Assembly: GCA_947650365.1 (NCBI GenBank) | Contig: OX393552.1 | Coordinates: 22,412,118-22,476,117, forward strand | Reading direction: 5' to 3' | Length of the DNA: 64,000 bases | Source: Chamaelirium japonicum | Taxonomy: Eukaryota; Streptophyta; Magnoliopsida; Liliales; Melanthiaceae | In this document: positions 23,213-34,087 of the stretch, piece by piece | Position numbering within the stretch: position 1 is the stretch's first letter | How the letters are laid out: the number at the start of each line of letters is the position of its first letter | The notes under the pieces: model-generated | The model's input: the letters and a program-made list of their open reading frames with translations, nothing else | The model's database searches: none | Told to the model about the DNA's origin: nothing | Made by a program: the position numbers and the translations under genes

Positions 23213-23425
23213 ATGAAGTCGAAATTATCTGAAGGTAGCTCATCGGGAGTAATGGTGAAATCTAAGAAGAAAATCGTGAAGGCAAAGAAGGAGAAGAAAT
23301 CGACTACCCCTACTAAAAATGAGAACGTTTTCTATAAACTTTATCGATATATCTGTGGTAAAGTGGGTGATGAAAATCATTGTGAACACCCGATGTTCTT
23401 CAAAATAGTTGTGGGCTATATGTAA
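23213..23425 (+). CDS. Short Lys-rich leader ORF of Gypsy-2
   Basis: An ATG-initiated frame of 70 codons in the leader between the primer site and gag. It is very Lys-rich (VKSKKKIVKAKKEKK) and follows a polypyrimidine-AACAG stretch that could be a splice acceptor. About 45-bp repeats with TTGGCTATATGTAAA follow it (23410-23520). It could be a relic of a gag N-terminal extension or an untranslated leader. No known domain is seen. Confidence 0.3.
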   Translation: MKSKLSEGSSSGVMVKSKKKIVKAKKEKKSTTPTKNENVFYKLYRYICGKVGDENHCEHPMFFKIVVGYM

Positions 23426-23573
23426 AAGAAAATGTAGTAATGGTTGGCTATATGTAAAGTGACAAGAAAATGTTTTAGTAATGGTTGGCTATATGTAAAT
23501 TGACAAGAAAAGTATTAGTAATGAATTATTATATTTTATCTAAATTGTGTTTTCTTTAAATCTTTCAGACATT

Positions 23574-24380
23574 ATGAATTCACACAAAAATGCTACTCCC
23601 AATGAAGACCTAACCAAGGTGTTAGGAGCCTTACACCAACTAATAGAAAAGATGAACTCTTCCAAGGAGGGTTCCAGGATGGGAGTGATCATAAAAGAAT
23701 TTAAAGAATTAAAACCCTCTGCCTTTAAGGGAGAACCGGACCCCCTAATTGCCGATAGATGGCTCAAACAGGTGGGGAAGATTTTGGAGACTTTAAAAGT
23801 AAACGATAAACAGAAAGTCATCTTGGCCACTTATATGTTAGAAGAAGAGGCAGATTACTGGTGGGACTCGGTCAAGAGAAATCAAGCTAGTTTCACATGG
23901 GAAGAATTTACAAAAGTGTTCTTAGAAAAATATTTCTCCGACGCAACCAGGGACAGAATGATTGCAGAATTTTTAGAACTCTATCAGGGAAAACTTAGTG
24001 TTTCCCAGTATGAAGCCAAGTTCATTGAACTATCACGCTTTGCTCATTATCTTATATCCATGGAGGAATTGAAGTCCAAAAGATTTGAACAGGGTTTGAA
24101 TCCTCATATTCGAACCCGAGTGGCGGTACTTCACATTAGAAACTATGGAGAACTGGTGCAGACTGCAATGGTAGCGGAGCGAGAATGGGAAGAAACTCGG
24201 AAGATATTTGAAAAGAATAGGGTGAAAAGGAGTGCACTAGCATTAGAGACAAACAAAAGACCAAGGATGCAAGAGTTTCCAGCAGGAAGGAATAATTTTC
24301 AAATAACTTTGGGACCTCGAAATTGCTTCATCTATGGATCGCGGGATCATGTTCAACGGAAACTGTCCTCGTCTGAGTAG
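23574..24380 (+). pseudogene. Gypsy-2 gag (capsid-nucleocapsid), frameshifted at the zinc knuckle
   Basis: It begins at ATG 23574 rather than at upstream near-start codons. The capsid part has the retrotransposon gag pattern FKGEPDPLIADRWLKQV...EEEADYWWDSV...FLEKYF...FIELSRFAHY. The zinc knuckle reads CFIYGSRDHVQRK, so the second Cys is Tyr. One extra base then shifts the frame and a stop follows at about 24378. Gag forms the particle that packages element RNA; this copy cannot make a normal nucleocapsid. Confidence 0.88.
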
Positions 24381-24589
24381 TAACGCTCCAACTCGACCTC
24401 CAGTCAGAAATACTCCGTAAATACCTGTGACTCGTCCTGGTCAAATTCCAAAGGTGCTTGGAAAAACTTATGCTATATCTACAGAAGAAGAATCAAACGA
24501 CGTCATTAAAGGTACGAACTACTCTTTTCCAAAAATTAGCAATTCCATAAAAAGTAGATAAGTTATAACCGCAAAAGTAATTTGTCATA

Positions 24590-27500
24590 GGCACCATTCT
24601 TATTTATGGAAGTCTAGCTCGAGTAATTTTAGATCCAGGTTCGACACATTCATTTATATCAATTCACCTGGCTAGAGAACTACAATTGAAGACAGAACCG
24701 TTAGGTTATATACTGGCCATTACTATTGCACTCAGTGATACCGCTAAAACAAACAGAGTCTGCAGAAACTGTGTACTAAGAGTGAGAAACGTGGAGTTGG
24801 TGGCAAATTTAATATTACTGAAATTGGAGAAATTTGACATTCTATTAGGAATGGACTGATTATCTAAATACCGGGCAATGATGGATTGCTACCGAAAGAA
24901 GGTTACTTTACAAACAGCAGATAGTAAAGAAATAATATTCTGGGGAAGAAAATTCGGAAAAAGAGCAAAAGTTTGTTACTTAGCTCAACTTTTAGAAGAA
25001 GAGGTGAAAATTCCGATACAAAATACCACCATGGTAGTATCAGAATTTCCACAAGTATTTCTAGAAGATCTTCCAGGTTTGCCACCAAAAAGAGAAATAG
25101 ATTTTTCAATAGAGTTGATGCCTGGAGTGGCTCCTATTTCAATTGCCCCATACAGAATGGCACCTGTAGAACTAAAAGCGTTGAAGAAACAGCTAGATGA
25201 GTTACTTACTCTCGGGTTTATAAGACCTAGTACGTCACCATGGAGGGCACCGGTATTATTCGTACAAAAGAAGGATGGAACAAAAAGAATGTGCATCGAT
25301 TATAGAAGATTAAACCAGGTGACTATAAAGAATAAATATCCACTCCCCAGAATTGAAGATATATTTGATCAACTTAAAGGAGCAAAATACTTCTCCAAAA
25401 TAGATTTTTGATCAGGATATCATCAATTAAGAATCAAGGAAGGAGACATACCAAAGACGGCCTTCAGAACAAGATATGGACATTTTGAGTTCTTGGTAAT
25501 GCCTTTTGGTCTCACAAATGCTCATGCGGCATTTATGGATTTGATGAATCGAATCTTTAAAAACTTCTTGGATCAATTTGTGGTAGTATTTATAAATGAC
25601 ATTTTGATCTATTCAAAAAACAAGGAGGAGCACGAAAAACATTTGAGATTGGTACTACAAGAGTTGAGTTTTCATCAACTGTACGCCAAACTCAGTAAAT
25701 GTGAATTCTGGATTACAAAAGTAAACTTTCTGGGATATGTAATCTCTCATGAAGGAGTTACAGTTGATCCAGCGAAAATTGAGGCAATAGTAAATTGGAA
25801 ACCACCAAAGAATGTGACAGAAATCAGAAGTTTTCTGGGGTTGGCAGGATATTATCGCAGATTCATTCAGAATTTTTCCAGTATTGCTGCACCAATAACC
25901 CGACTTACTAAAAAAGGGGTAAAGTATGAGTGGTCGGAACCTTATGAAAATGCATTCCAAGAATTAAAGACAAAACGTACTACAGCCCCGGTATTAACAA
26001 TACCAGAAAGAGGGAAGAAATACACACTCTACACAGATGCTTCTCACGTGGGATTAGGAGCTGTACTGATGCAAGATGGCCGGGTAGTGGCTTATGCTTC
26101 CAGACAGTTAAAAACTCACGAAAATAATTATCCTACTCACGATCTAGAGCTAGCAGCTGTCGTGTTCGCACTGAAAATTTGGCGTCACTATTTGTATGGA
26201 GAACAGTTTGAATTATACTCCGATCATCAGAGTTTGAAATATATTAGCACGCAGAAAGATCTAAATTTACGGCAAAGAAGATGGGTGGAATTATTAGTTG
26301 ATTATGACTATAATTTTATTTATCACCCTGGAAAGGCAAATGTAGTGGCAGATGCCCTCAGTAGAAAGGGACAACTGGCCAATGTACTAGCCGATAAATG
26401 GAAGTGGGCTTGCACATTAGAAAACTTTGATCTAATCACACAGAACAGTTCATCACAGACTTATCTAAGTCACCTCAGAGCTCAGTCGGAGATGATAAAA
26501 GGAGTAATAGAAGCACAAACTTCAAATTCCGAATTTCAGGAAATTCGATACAAACTAGAAAATGGAGAAACCATAGAAAACTGGACGCTCGAGTCAGATA
26601 ATGGACTGAGATTTCGAGGCAGATTAGCAGTCACTGATGCTCCTTATCTGCGAGAAGATATATTAGCTGAAGCTCATCAGTCTAAGTTTTCTATTCATCC
26701 GGGGGAGAACAAAATGTATCATAACTTAAAATGAAACTTCTGGTGGAGTGGAATAAAAAATGATGTAGCCCAATTTGTGTCAAAATGTCTCACTTGTCAA
26801 AAAGTGAAGGCTGAGCACAGAAAACCACCTGGGTTATTACAACCCCTTCCTATAGCAGAATGGAAATGGGAACATATAACTATGGATTTTGTGACCGGTT
26901 TTCCTACCACCAGAAAGGGAAATGATTCAATCTGGGTCATTGTAGATCGATTAACAAAGTCAGCTTATTTTCTACCCCGGAAAACAACTGCATCCACTAG
27001 AGATGACAGTACCTTATACCTAAAGGAAATTGTTAGACTCCACGGTTTTCCGGTAACTATTGTGTCGGACAGGGATCCTCATTTTACTTCTAAGTTCTGG
27101 AGGAGTTTACAGAAAGCATTGGGGACAGAATTAAACATGAGTACTGCGTATCATCCTCAAACTGACGGACAATCAGAAAGGGTGATACAAATCTTAGAAG
27201 ATATGCTAAGATCTTGTGTGATGAATTTCAAAGGTAGTTGGGAAGATTTTCTACTCCTGATAGAATTTACTTATAACAACAGCTATCAATCCAGCATACA
27301 AATGGCACCTTTTGAAGCTTTATATGGAAGACCCTGCAGATCATCAATCTGTTGGACAGAAGTGGGAGAGAAAAGTATCATGGGGCCTGAAATAATCCAA
27401 GAAACTACTGACAAAATAAAAATTATTCGGGCCAATTTATTAAAAGCTCAGAGCAGACAGAAGAGTTACGCAGACAATCGAAGAAGACCTCTCGGATTTG

Positions 27501-27925
27501 AGGTAGGAGATTTTGTTTTTCTAAAAATCTCCCCAAGAAAGGGTATTCAGCGTTTTGATCTCAAAGGAAAACTCGCACCCAGATATATTGGACCCTATGA
27601 AATATTGGGAAAAGTTGGACCAGTTGCATATCGACTGGCATTACCCTTGAATTTGACAAATATACATCCAGTTTTTCATGTGTCCATGCTTCGCAAATAT
27701 GAGCCAGATCCATCCCACATTTTAAAAGATGAAGATATCAGTATTCAATCAGATGCCTCTTACATAGAAATACCAGTGAAGATTCTAGATACCAAAGACA
27801 AAGAATTACGAACCAAGACTATTCGATTGGTAAAGGTGTTATGGCAACATCACAATGAAGAGGAAGCCACTTGGGAATTGGAGTCGGAAATACAAAAGCA
27901 ATATCCACATTTATTCAACAGCTAA
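24590..27925 (+). pseudogene. Gypsy-2 pol: protease, RT, RNase H, integrase, chromodomain-like tail
   Basis: One frame is kept over 3.3 kb. Protease has ILDPGSTHSF (D-S/T-G is D-P-G). RT follows; its catalytic box reads [11 protein letters not shown], so the first Asp of the usual xxDD is Asn, which should kill polymerase activity. RNase H has YTDAS...[10 protein letters not shown]. Integrase has CLTCQKVKAEH, TMDFVTG, VSDRDPHF and QSERVIQ. The tail has HVSMLRKY and EEEATWELESE. Nonsense codons are all TGA, at 24857, 25409 and 26732. It ends at a stop after 27922, 50 bp before the 3' LTR. RNase H and integrase look complete; protease and RT do not. Confidence 0.93.
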
Positions 27926-27962
27926 GGTACGTACTTTAAATTTCGAGGACAAAATTTCTATT

Positions 27963-27974
27963 AGAGGTAGAGGA
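27963..27974 (+). other. Gypsy-2 polypurine tract
   Basis: AGAGGTAGAGGA directly precedes the 3' LTR start at 27975, with the GAGGACAAAATTT leader 20 bp upstream. Confidence 0.8.
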
Positions 27975-28475
27975 TGTAACATCCCAAAATAAATTAATAA
28001 CTTAAAAGTCATTATAAGAATTTTTGATACAAAATTTAAAATAAAAATCGGACGGCACCATTACGTCCGTCTCGTCGAAACGATCAAAAAATATATATAA
28101 ACTTTTGCGTTTTGAACTCATTTAAAGCATTTAAAAATATAAAAGAAAAATGGTATATATGAACAACTATAATAGCCAATAGAAGGATTCGAACCCGAGA
28201 CCCATTTTTATAAAATTTTAAACCAATTTCCTCTAACCAAAAATCCATTAAAACTTTTCTATTCAAATACAATAGAAATAATTGTTATATTAGAGAGGGA
28301 ATACCAATCGACATTTGTGACCTTTCGTTTCCAATCGAACGGGAACCGTCGCACAGCCAGAATATGAAACGGTCATTTTGCAATAAAGACCCCGGGACTC
28401 TTGGTATTCCCGGATGGCCTATATAAACCCCCCCTCCCACAGATATCTTCATACAAGCCACTCGCGACCCATCGG

Positions 28476-28750
28476 GCCACCACCACCCGCCGCCGGCCAC
28501 CCGCCGCCGCCGGTCGCTGCCGCCAGTCAACCGCCGCCGCCGGCCACCCGCTGCTGCTGGTCACCGCCGCCGGTCAACCGTCGCCGCCGACCACCCGCCA
28601 CCGCCGGTCGCTGCCACCGGCCACCCCGCCGCCGGTCACCCACCACCGCCGGCCACTCGCCGCCGCCGGCCACCCGCCGCCGCCGTTCGCCGCCGCCGGC
28701 CACCCACCGCCGCCGGCCATCGCCGCCGGTCGCCACCGCCGGTCGCCGCC
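28476..28750 (+). repeat. CCG-rich minisatellite in Gypsy-2 3' LTR
   Basis: Counterpart of 21538-21735, with extra CTGCTG and GTCAACC variant units. It is expanded or rearranged since insertion. Confidence 0.8.
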
Positions 28751-29412
28751 CACTTCGGTTAGTTTTTTTTATTATTTATTATTTAAAAAATTTGGTGGGC
28801 TAAAAGCCCATTAGATAATAATTAATTAATTGGGCCGAAGCCCATTAGAATCCATTACCCTAAATGGGCCGAAGCCCATTTAAATAAAATAAACCCATGG
28901 GCCGAAACCTATTAAGCCCAAAAGAAACTTTGATAAAACGACCCTGTTTTAATAAACCGAAGCGTTATTACAATATACAACCTGATCTTTTTACTAAGGG
29001 CAGACCACCCAATAAAAACCCGTTAAAGCCAACTATTTTGGCCATAACAGGAGCAAACGAACTCCGAATTGAGTTCCGCCTGTGGTCACGGGTTCCTAAT
29101 GAAAAGCTCTACATAATGAATATAAATTTAAAATATTTTAGAAATTATCAAAATACCCCTAAAGAAGAAAAACCTATTAGTTCAAATTGGAAAACGTTTC
29201 GGAAAATCCTTGTAAAAGTTAGGGAAAAAACTAACGTATTATAGTAACATACTTTCAGGTTCTGAGCTTCCTAAAGCTTCGTCATCAGGAGTAAGAGTCT
29301 TCAACGGTTCAGGTAGGAGATTTAAGTTAAGTTTGTTCATGCTAAGTATATGTTATAGAATGTCGGTAATTTGCTATGGAATGATAAATTTTGAAATACG
29401 TAATCACTTATC

Positions 29413-29618
29413 TGGGTGTGGGGCTAGCCCTGGCTGAGGCCAAAAAGTTTCCTGGGTGTGGGGCTAGCCCTGGCTGAGGCCAAAAAGTTTTCTGGGTGTG
29501 GGGCTAGCCCTGGCAGAGGCCAAAAAGTTTCCTGGGTGTGGGGCTAGCCCTGGCTGAGGCCAAAAAGTTTCCTAGGTGTGGGGCTAGCCTTGTTGCGGAC
29601 TAAAAGTACCCGGGTAAG
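29413..29618 (+). repeat. 40-bp tandem array in Gypsy-2 3' LTR, 5 copies
   Basis: Counterpart of 22397-22600 with the same unit order, so the array predates insertion. Confidence 0.88.
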
Positions 29619-30105
29619 GACTTGAGATTCCTACCCTGGCGGAAGGGCCAAAAAGGGAATCGGGTGATTAATGTTTTAATTATTTGTTTTTCGTAGTCAT
29701 GTTTACTGCTTTCAATACATATGTTTTAGCATGAATAAAACTAAGTCATTGGTGAGTCAGTGGATAGAACTCACCCCCCTACAAATGATGTGCACCCTAC
29801 AGAGACCAACCTTGCAGCACCCGAAGAAGATAAGGAGCGATCGGAAATCGACCCAGAAGGAGTTGAAGACCCACTCTACACACCTTTCTATGACGAGGAC
29901 GGAGCCGGAATATGATGTGTCAATATGGAAAGTCTTAGCCTTAGGCTTTCGATTTCGAGAAATTGTATCAAACAATGATGTTTTTAATAGAATGGCTCAG
30001 TAATTTCCATATTTGATGGAATTTATCTATATCAAGTTTTATTCCTAACACCCCAGTATTATACGGGTTGAATTAATCCGTAAAATATCGGGGCGTTACA
30101 GTTCT

Positions 30106-31439
30106 GCTAGCTGGAACCGTCCACCCCTGTATCCTCTTCCTCCACCTGATGAGCAGAGATCCCATTGGAGCGGCGGTGGGATGTAGCTCCGGTAGCTCTG
30201 AGGGGAGACCCAGGAGGGGGCTTGGAGACGCCCCCTGAAGCAGTGGAGGAAGGTGAAGGCATGAAGCACCGAGCGTTCAAGTGTTTGACGGGTGCAGTAG
30301 TAGATGGAGCAGCGTGAGTGCGGGGCGAAACTCGTCCACGCGACCCTGCAGAGCCGGATGGCACGGCTTGCTTACCCCTCCCGTAGGAAGGAGAGGGACT
30401 GTGGCCAGGAGACATCTCGAACTCCTCTACTTCCACGTAGCGCTGACCAGTTGACGGCAAGTCTTCCACCCAGTCATTGGAAAGGGAACACAGATCTTGG
30501 AAAGCAGCTCATCTCGTGACATGAATGGGTGAAGAGCGATCTTCATCGTTGTCGCTAGAAGACTCGTTCAGAAGGGCATGCCTCTTTGCGTTCCCCGTGG
30601 GTACTGCTGCGCTACGAGCAGCAGCTGGTGCGATACCTGAAGATCACGCAAAGATGATACTATGTTGGGGTTGAAACGTCTAACGGAGCTGACGTACCTA
30701 TCAGGAAGCTCCGTAGAGTGGGGAGAGGGCTCCTCTTCTCTACTGGTCGTCGCCGGCTGCTTACCCTTCTTGGGCATGCTGTAAGACCTGATAACGGGGA
30801 ACTTTGGGAACAACTACCACCAGTCGTCGTCGTTGTGAGTTATCCTCCTGATCAGTCTGTCCAAATCCTTTTCGACACCCTCAGGGCACTGGAGCTGCCT
30901 TGAGGGTAGAAGTCTTCGATAGTAGTAGCAAGATGGGAGACCATCCCGGGGACTTTGTAGCGGCCCCTCCATGGTCCTCCAACTATAATCGGGTACTCTT
31001 TCCAACCCCTTACAGAGTCGGATAAGCCTCCAATGGAAGGATGACTGCTTGTGCGTGCCTGCAAGCTGAAGTACGAGTGCACGCTGCCGGGCGTCATCTT
31101 GTAGTCCTTGACAAAATATTTCTTAAGAAGATAGGCAATACAGAGCTGCTGCCCCGCCAGCTCTTCTACCGTCTCGATGCAACGAAGTATCCTCCAGCCG
31201 TTGCCAGCTATTTGGCCTGGAGATACCCCCATATACTCCAGTAGGCGACCTAAGAAGCTAGCGAGAGGAAGCCTCAGACCGCAATGTAACTGCCCAAGGG
31301 TAATGACAGTGCGGTCGTCGTCAGGGTCAAGGGGACCGGTAGCGAAAGAGAGGGAGATGGCATCAGGGATACCGTATGCTACCCGGATGCCTTCTAACAA
31401 CGGAAACTTCTTCGGTACAGTGAACCAGGTGAAAGACAT
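30106..31439 (-). pseudogene. Tat-1 antisense ORF, N-terminal part
   Basis: The minus frame 31439-30852 (195 codons, ATG start) carries HCGLRLPLASFLGRLLEYMG then SPGQIAGNGWRIL. This is the pattern of the plant domain catalogued as a putative gypsy-type transposon protein (Pfam Transposase_28). Further minus frames (30813-30568 and 30469-30107) add Pro/Ser- and Lys-rich linkers. A TAG lies just before the QNQLDD segment that continues at 21041 on the far side of Gypsy-2. Frame changes between the pieces may be introns or mutations. Its role in the element life cycle is not known. Confidence 0.65.
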
Positions 31440-31670
31440 CTTCAGTGCTGACCCTCGGCGTATATCTAAACAAAGCTCCTTCTAACACGCGACCCCTCGA
31501 CGTGTATCCAAAGGAAACTACCTCCAACGTGCAACCCCTCAGCGTGTATCTAAAGCTGACCTCAGTGTAGCTACCACCTCGTACAGTGCTTCGTCAACCC
31601 GAACGAGCCTTCAGCCATAGAAGAGAAGAAGAGAAATCTGAAGCAGAGGAAGAAAATGAACCCTCTGGAT

Positions 31671-31680
31671 CTTATTTATA
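31671..31680 (-). promoter_or_regulatory. TATA box of the Tat-1 antisense ORF
   Basis: TATAAATAAG on the minus strand, about 230 bp upstream of the ATG at 31439. It suggests the antisense ORF has its own promoter, divergent from the LTR-driven genes. Confidence 0.5.
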
Positions 31681-32062
31681 GAAAAAATCTGAGCTGTGGG
31701 AGTTGGTTCGGATTTCAAAAAAAGAGAAGGTGGGGTGGTGACGCCTAGTGACGCCGTATGGCAAAAAACCAGGAAAAGCCCAGACAGCCATCCGGAGTTC
31801 TAACAGCACCGAAACAAGGCTGGCATGTAAATCGAGACAAAGCGATCCTGACCGGGCGGGGCTGAAGACCGTCCGATCAGGAGGGGGTATTGTGTGTACC
31901 ATAAGGAACTTACCTGCTAGGAGCCGTAGATACGTCATGGGTCGACCACGCATGAAGGGGAAAAGAAGAGCGAACCTACCTACCTGGGGCCGTAGCCTCG
32001 TTACGAGACGACCACACTCTAAAATGGGAGGAAGAGGTTCAAAGCCCAAGTCCCTCCTCTCT

Positions 32063-32370
32063 CTCTCGGTCGGGCGCGCAACAGGCAGCAAAGAGGGGGG
32101 TATCGGTCAGTCGCGCAACAACCCCCCCTCTCTCTCTCGGTCGGCCACGTAACAGGCAGCAAAGAGGGGGGGTGTCGGTCGGCCGCGCAATAGCCCCCCT
32201 CTCTCCCGATCGGCTGCGCAATAGGCAGCAAAGAGGGGGGGTGTCGGCCGGCCGTGCAACAGCCCCCCCCCCCCCTCTCTCTCGGTCGGCCGCACAACAG
32301 GCAGTAAAGAGGTGGGTGTTGGTCGGCCGCGCAACAACCCCCCCTCTCTCGGTCGGCCGCGCAACAAGGT
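32063..32370 (+). repeat. About 70-bp tandem array in Tat-1 LTR upstream of the TATA box
   Basis: The CGGTCGG marker recurs at 32067, 32138, 32207, 32283 and 32350, a spacing of 67-76 bp. Units combine CTCTCTCTCGGTCGG, CGCGCAACA and GGCAGCAAAGAGGGGG. Spacing varies through homopolymer length. Confidence 0.85.
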
Positions 32371-32570
32371 GAAGAGGATGGCGATGGTTGAACCCGGAAA
32401 TCTCAGGCGCGTGGAGGTTACGGAGGACTGACTAAGCTCCCGCGATTTTCGGTCGAAGTTATCGGGTGTCGACCGCGCGCCACGTCTCCACTACCGAGGC
32501 GGTTGAGGTCATTGCGGGGACATGTCGTCTACCCATCCCGCGCGGAGCGCTCCAACCGTCATCCCACCAC

Positions 32571-32580
32571 TATAAAAGGG
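32571..32580 (+). promoter_or_regulatory. TATA box of the Tat-1 LTR
   Basis: TATAAAAGGG between the 70-bp and 27-bp arrays; the expected promoter for the element's genomic RNA. Confidence 0.7.
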
Positions 32581-32658
32581 GACCTACCCCTTCAGTAGAA
32601 AGGACCGAATTCTGGGTGGAGGTGCTGCCAGTTTCATCCTGGGATTTGCGGAGCTGTG

Positions 32659-32790
32659 GAGGTCGGTAACTAAGTGCTGTCTGCAGAGGTCGGTAACTAA
32701 GTTCTGCCTGCAGAGGTCGATAACTAAGTTCTGTCTGCAGAGGTCGGTAACTAAGTTTTGTCTGCAGAGGTCGGAAACTAAGTTGAGACC
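32659..32790 (+). repeat. 27-bp tandem array in Tat-1 LTR leader, about 5 copies
   Basis: The unit GAGGTCGGTAACTAAG plus CTGTCTGCA repeats every 27 bp just downstream of the TATA box, so it would be transcribed. Confidence 0.88.
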
Positions 32791-33017
32791 GCAGAGACCG
32801 ATATCTTGGGAAACCGGACCTCATGGTGTAATTGGGGTTAAGGTGAGAGATTGTAACCGCAACCATTGTTTTAGTGCATTCTCGCCCTACCCGTGGTTTT
32901 TTTCCCTTCGATGTTGAGAAGGGGTTTTTTCACGTAATTCCCGTCTTCTTTCTTCTCTTTGGCGTGTTAGATTGTGCTCGTCACCCGAACTGCCCAGTTC
33001 GATTAAAAACCTCCCAC

Positions 33018-34076
33018 ATGTATATATGAAATTTAAAAAAAAAACCAGGATCTGGTCTATTATTCATGACCAATGCAACTAGACCGAGTCGACTAGTTAT
33101 AGCTATGGGAGCAACTCGAGTTTGAGCCATATTGAAACCCGAACCAACCCGACTTGGGCATGGACCTGAACCAACTCAAACCCACACTAATTTCGGGCTG
33201 GTTCTCGGGTTGGTAGTTGGTCTAAAAAAATAATGATCATCTGCTATTTACTAACAAGCCAGAGGTCCACGTTGGTCTTTAGGCTTAAGCCATCCGTTGA
33301 GTTCCCTTAGTACTTGGTTCAACGTTAGTAAACAACTAATGTTTAATTATCACAGTAGCCTCTGTTTTTTCTCCCCCTTTCCTCACTAGGGTTAGGGTTT
33401 CCTTCGCTAGTTCCTGGCCTCCGCGGCCATCGTCGGTGGCGTCAAGGAGGCCGGACCTTGGGTCTTCATCATGTCAAGGGTGGGATCTGGCCCCCCTCCT
33501 CCCCGTTGTAAGTAGGTCATCTCCAGCCTACCGGGTTTTTGTGTTCACAAAGCTGATGTCGCATGGCGCTTCCACCTGCTCGATTGGCAGTGCACTTCCG
33601 ACGGCGGGGTCGGATCTATTGTTGGGTGCAGATGGACGATTGGATCTGGCCCCAGCGTGAGGATCTCCACCAATGGTTGTCCAGGGCACCTCCTCCAACT
33701 GGCAAGTGACTTTTGACGGTGCAGTGAAGTCGGCGCTTCGACGGCAAGGCAGCGGCCCTTGGCGACTCCACCTTGTTCGCCGGTCGACTGGATTAGGTAG
33801 TGATCACCAGTTTTTTTGAGTTGGTGTGTTTTTTTTTTGCAGGATTTCCTTTGGTGTTTGTAGCCTTTATATGTTTTCAGACCGATGGACGCATTTAATG
33901 ATGTGCAATGATATCCGGCTTCTCGAATCCTGACCCAACTCCGCATTAATGTGATGTGCTGGAAAGGAATACAGACCGATTCACTGTTTAGTGCCAGAGG
34001 TAGCCTCATCTCACGGTAGCACCAACTTTTAGCTCTTAGATGGACCTCGGCAAAGGCTGATGCGCTTGTCCATCTA
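33018..34076. other. Unassigned DNA between Tat-1 and the second Tat complex
   Basis: AT-rich sequence, then a CCAACCC/GGGTTGG-bearing stretch (33110-33230). No gene is recognised. A 227-codon minus frame (34228-33545) has no family pattern. The last part, ending in a purine tract at 34077, looks like the 3' untranslated end of a Tat element. Confidence 0.4.
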
Positions 34077-34087
34077 GGAGGGGGTAA

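Larger units (their letters stand above)
21042..30100 (+). mobile_element. Gypsy-2: complete Ty3/gypsy element (Tekay/Del-like) inside the Tat-1 antisense ORF
   Basis: Two LTRs (21042-23083 and 27975-30100) flank a gag-pol region. The insertion is flanked by the perfect 5-bp duplication GTTCT (21037-21041 and 30101-30105). A tRNA-iMet-type primer site follows the 5' LTR and a purine tract precedes the 3' LTR. All domains from gag to the chromodomain-like tail are present but mutated. The LTRs are clearly related with scattered differences, so it is older than Gypsy-1 and younger than Tat-1, which it interrupts. Confidence 0.95.
27975..30100 (+). repeat. Gypsy-2 3' LTR
   Basis: It starts TGTAACATCCC and ends GGGGCGTTACA, followed by the target duplication GTTCT. 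It is 84 bp longer than the 5' LTR, mostly because of the CCG-rich array. TATA box is at 28420-28427. Confidence 0.93.
17399..33017 (+). mobile_element. Tat-1: 3' half of a Tat-lineage Ty3/gypsy element, interrupted by Gypsy-2
   Basis: The left end abuts the copia LTR with no recognisable 5' half (gag, protease, RT) in the window. In order it holds archaeal-type RNase H plus integrase, a 3' untranslated region with two tandem arrays, an extra ORF on the opposite strand, a purine tract (AGGAGGGGGTA) and one LTR from 31891 with a TATA box. A second RNase H and an antisense extra ORF are known Tat-lineage traits. The right LTR end near 33017 is approximate because no partner LTR exists. Gypsy-2 (21042-30100) is nested inside. 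Confidence 0.8.
31891..33017 (+). repeat. Tat-1 3' LTR, about 1.1 kb
   Basis: It begins TGTGTGTACC directly after the purine tract AGGAGGGGGTAT (31879-31890). A clear TATA box (TATAAAAGGG, 32571-32580) lies in the middle. Two tandem arrays sit inside. The end near 33017 (...CCTCCCACA) is inferred from the TG...CA rule only. Confidence 0.7.

Noticed and set aside
32659-32790. CRISPR-like regular repeats
   Set aside because: Units are contiguous 27-bp tandem repeats without spacers, in a plant LTR.
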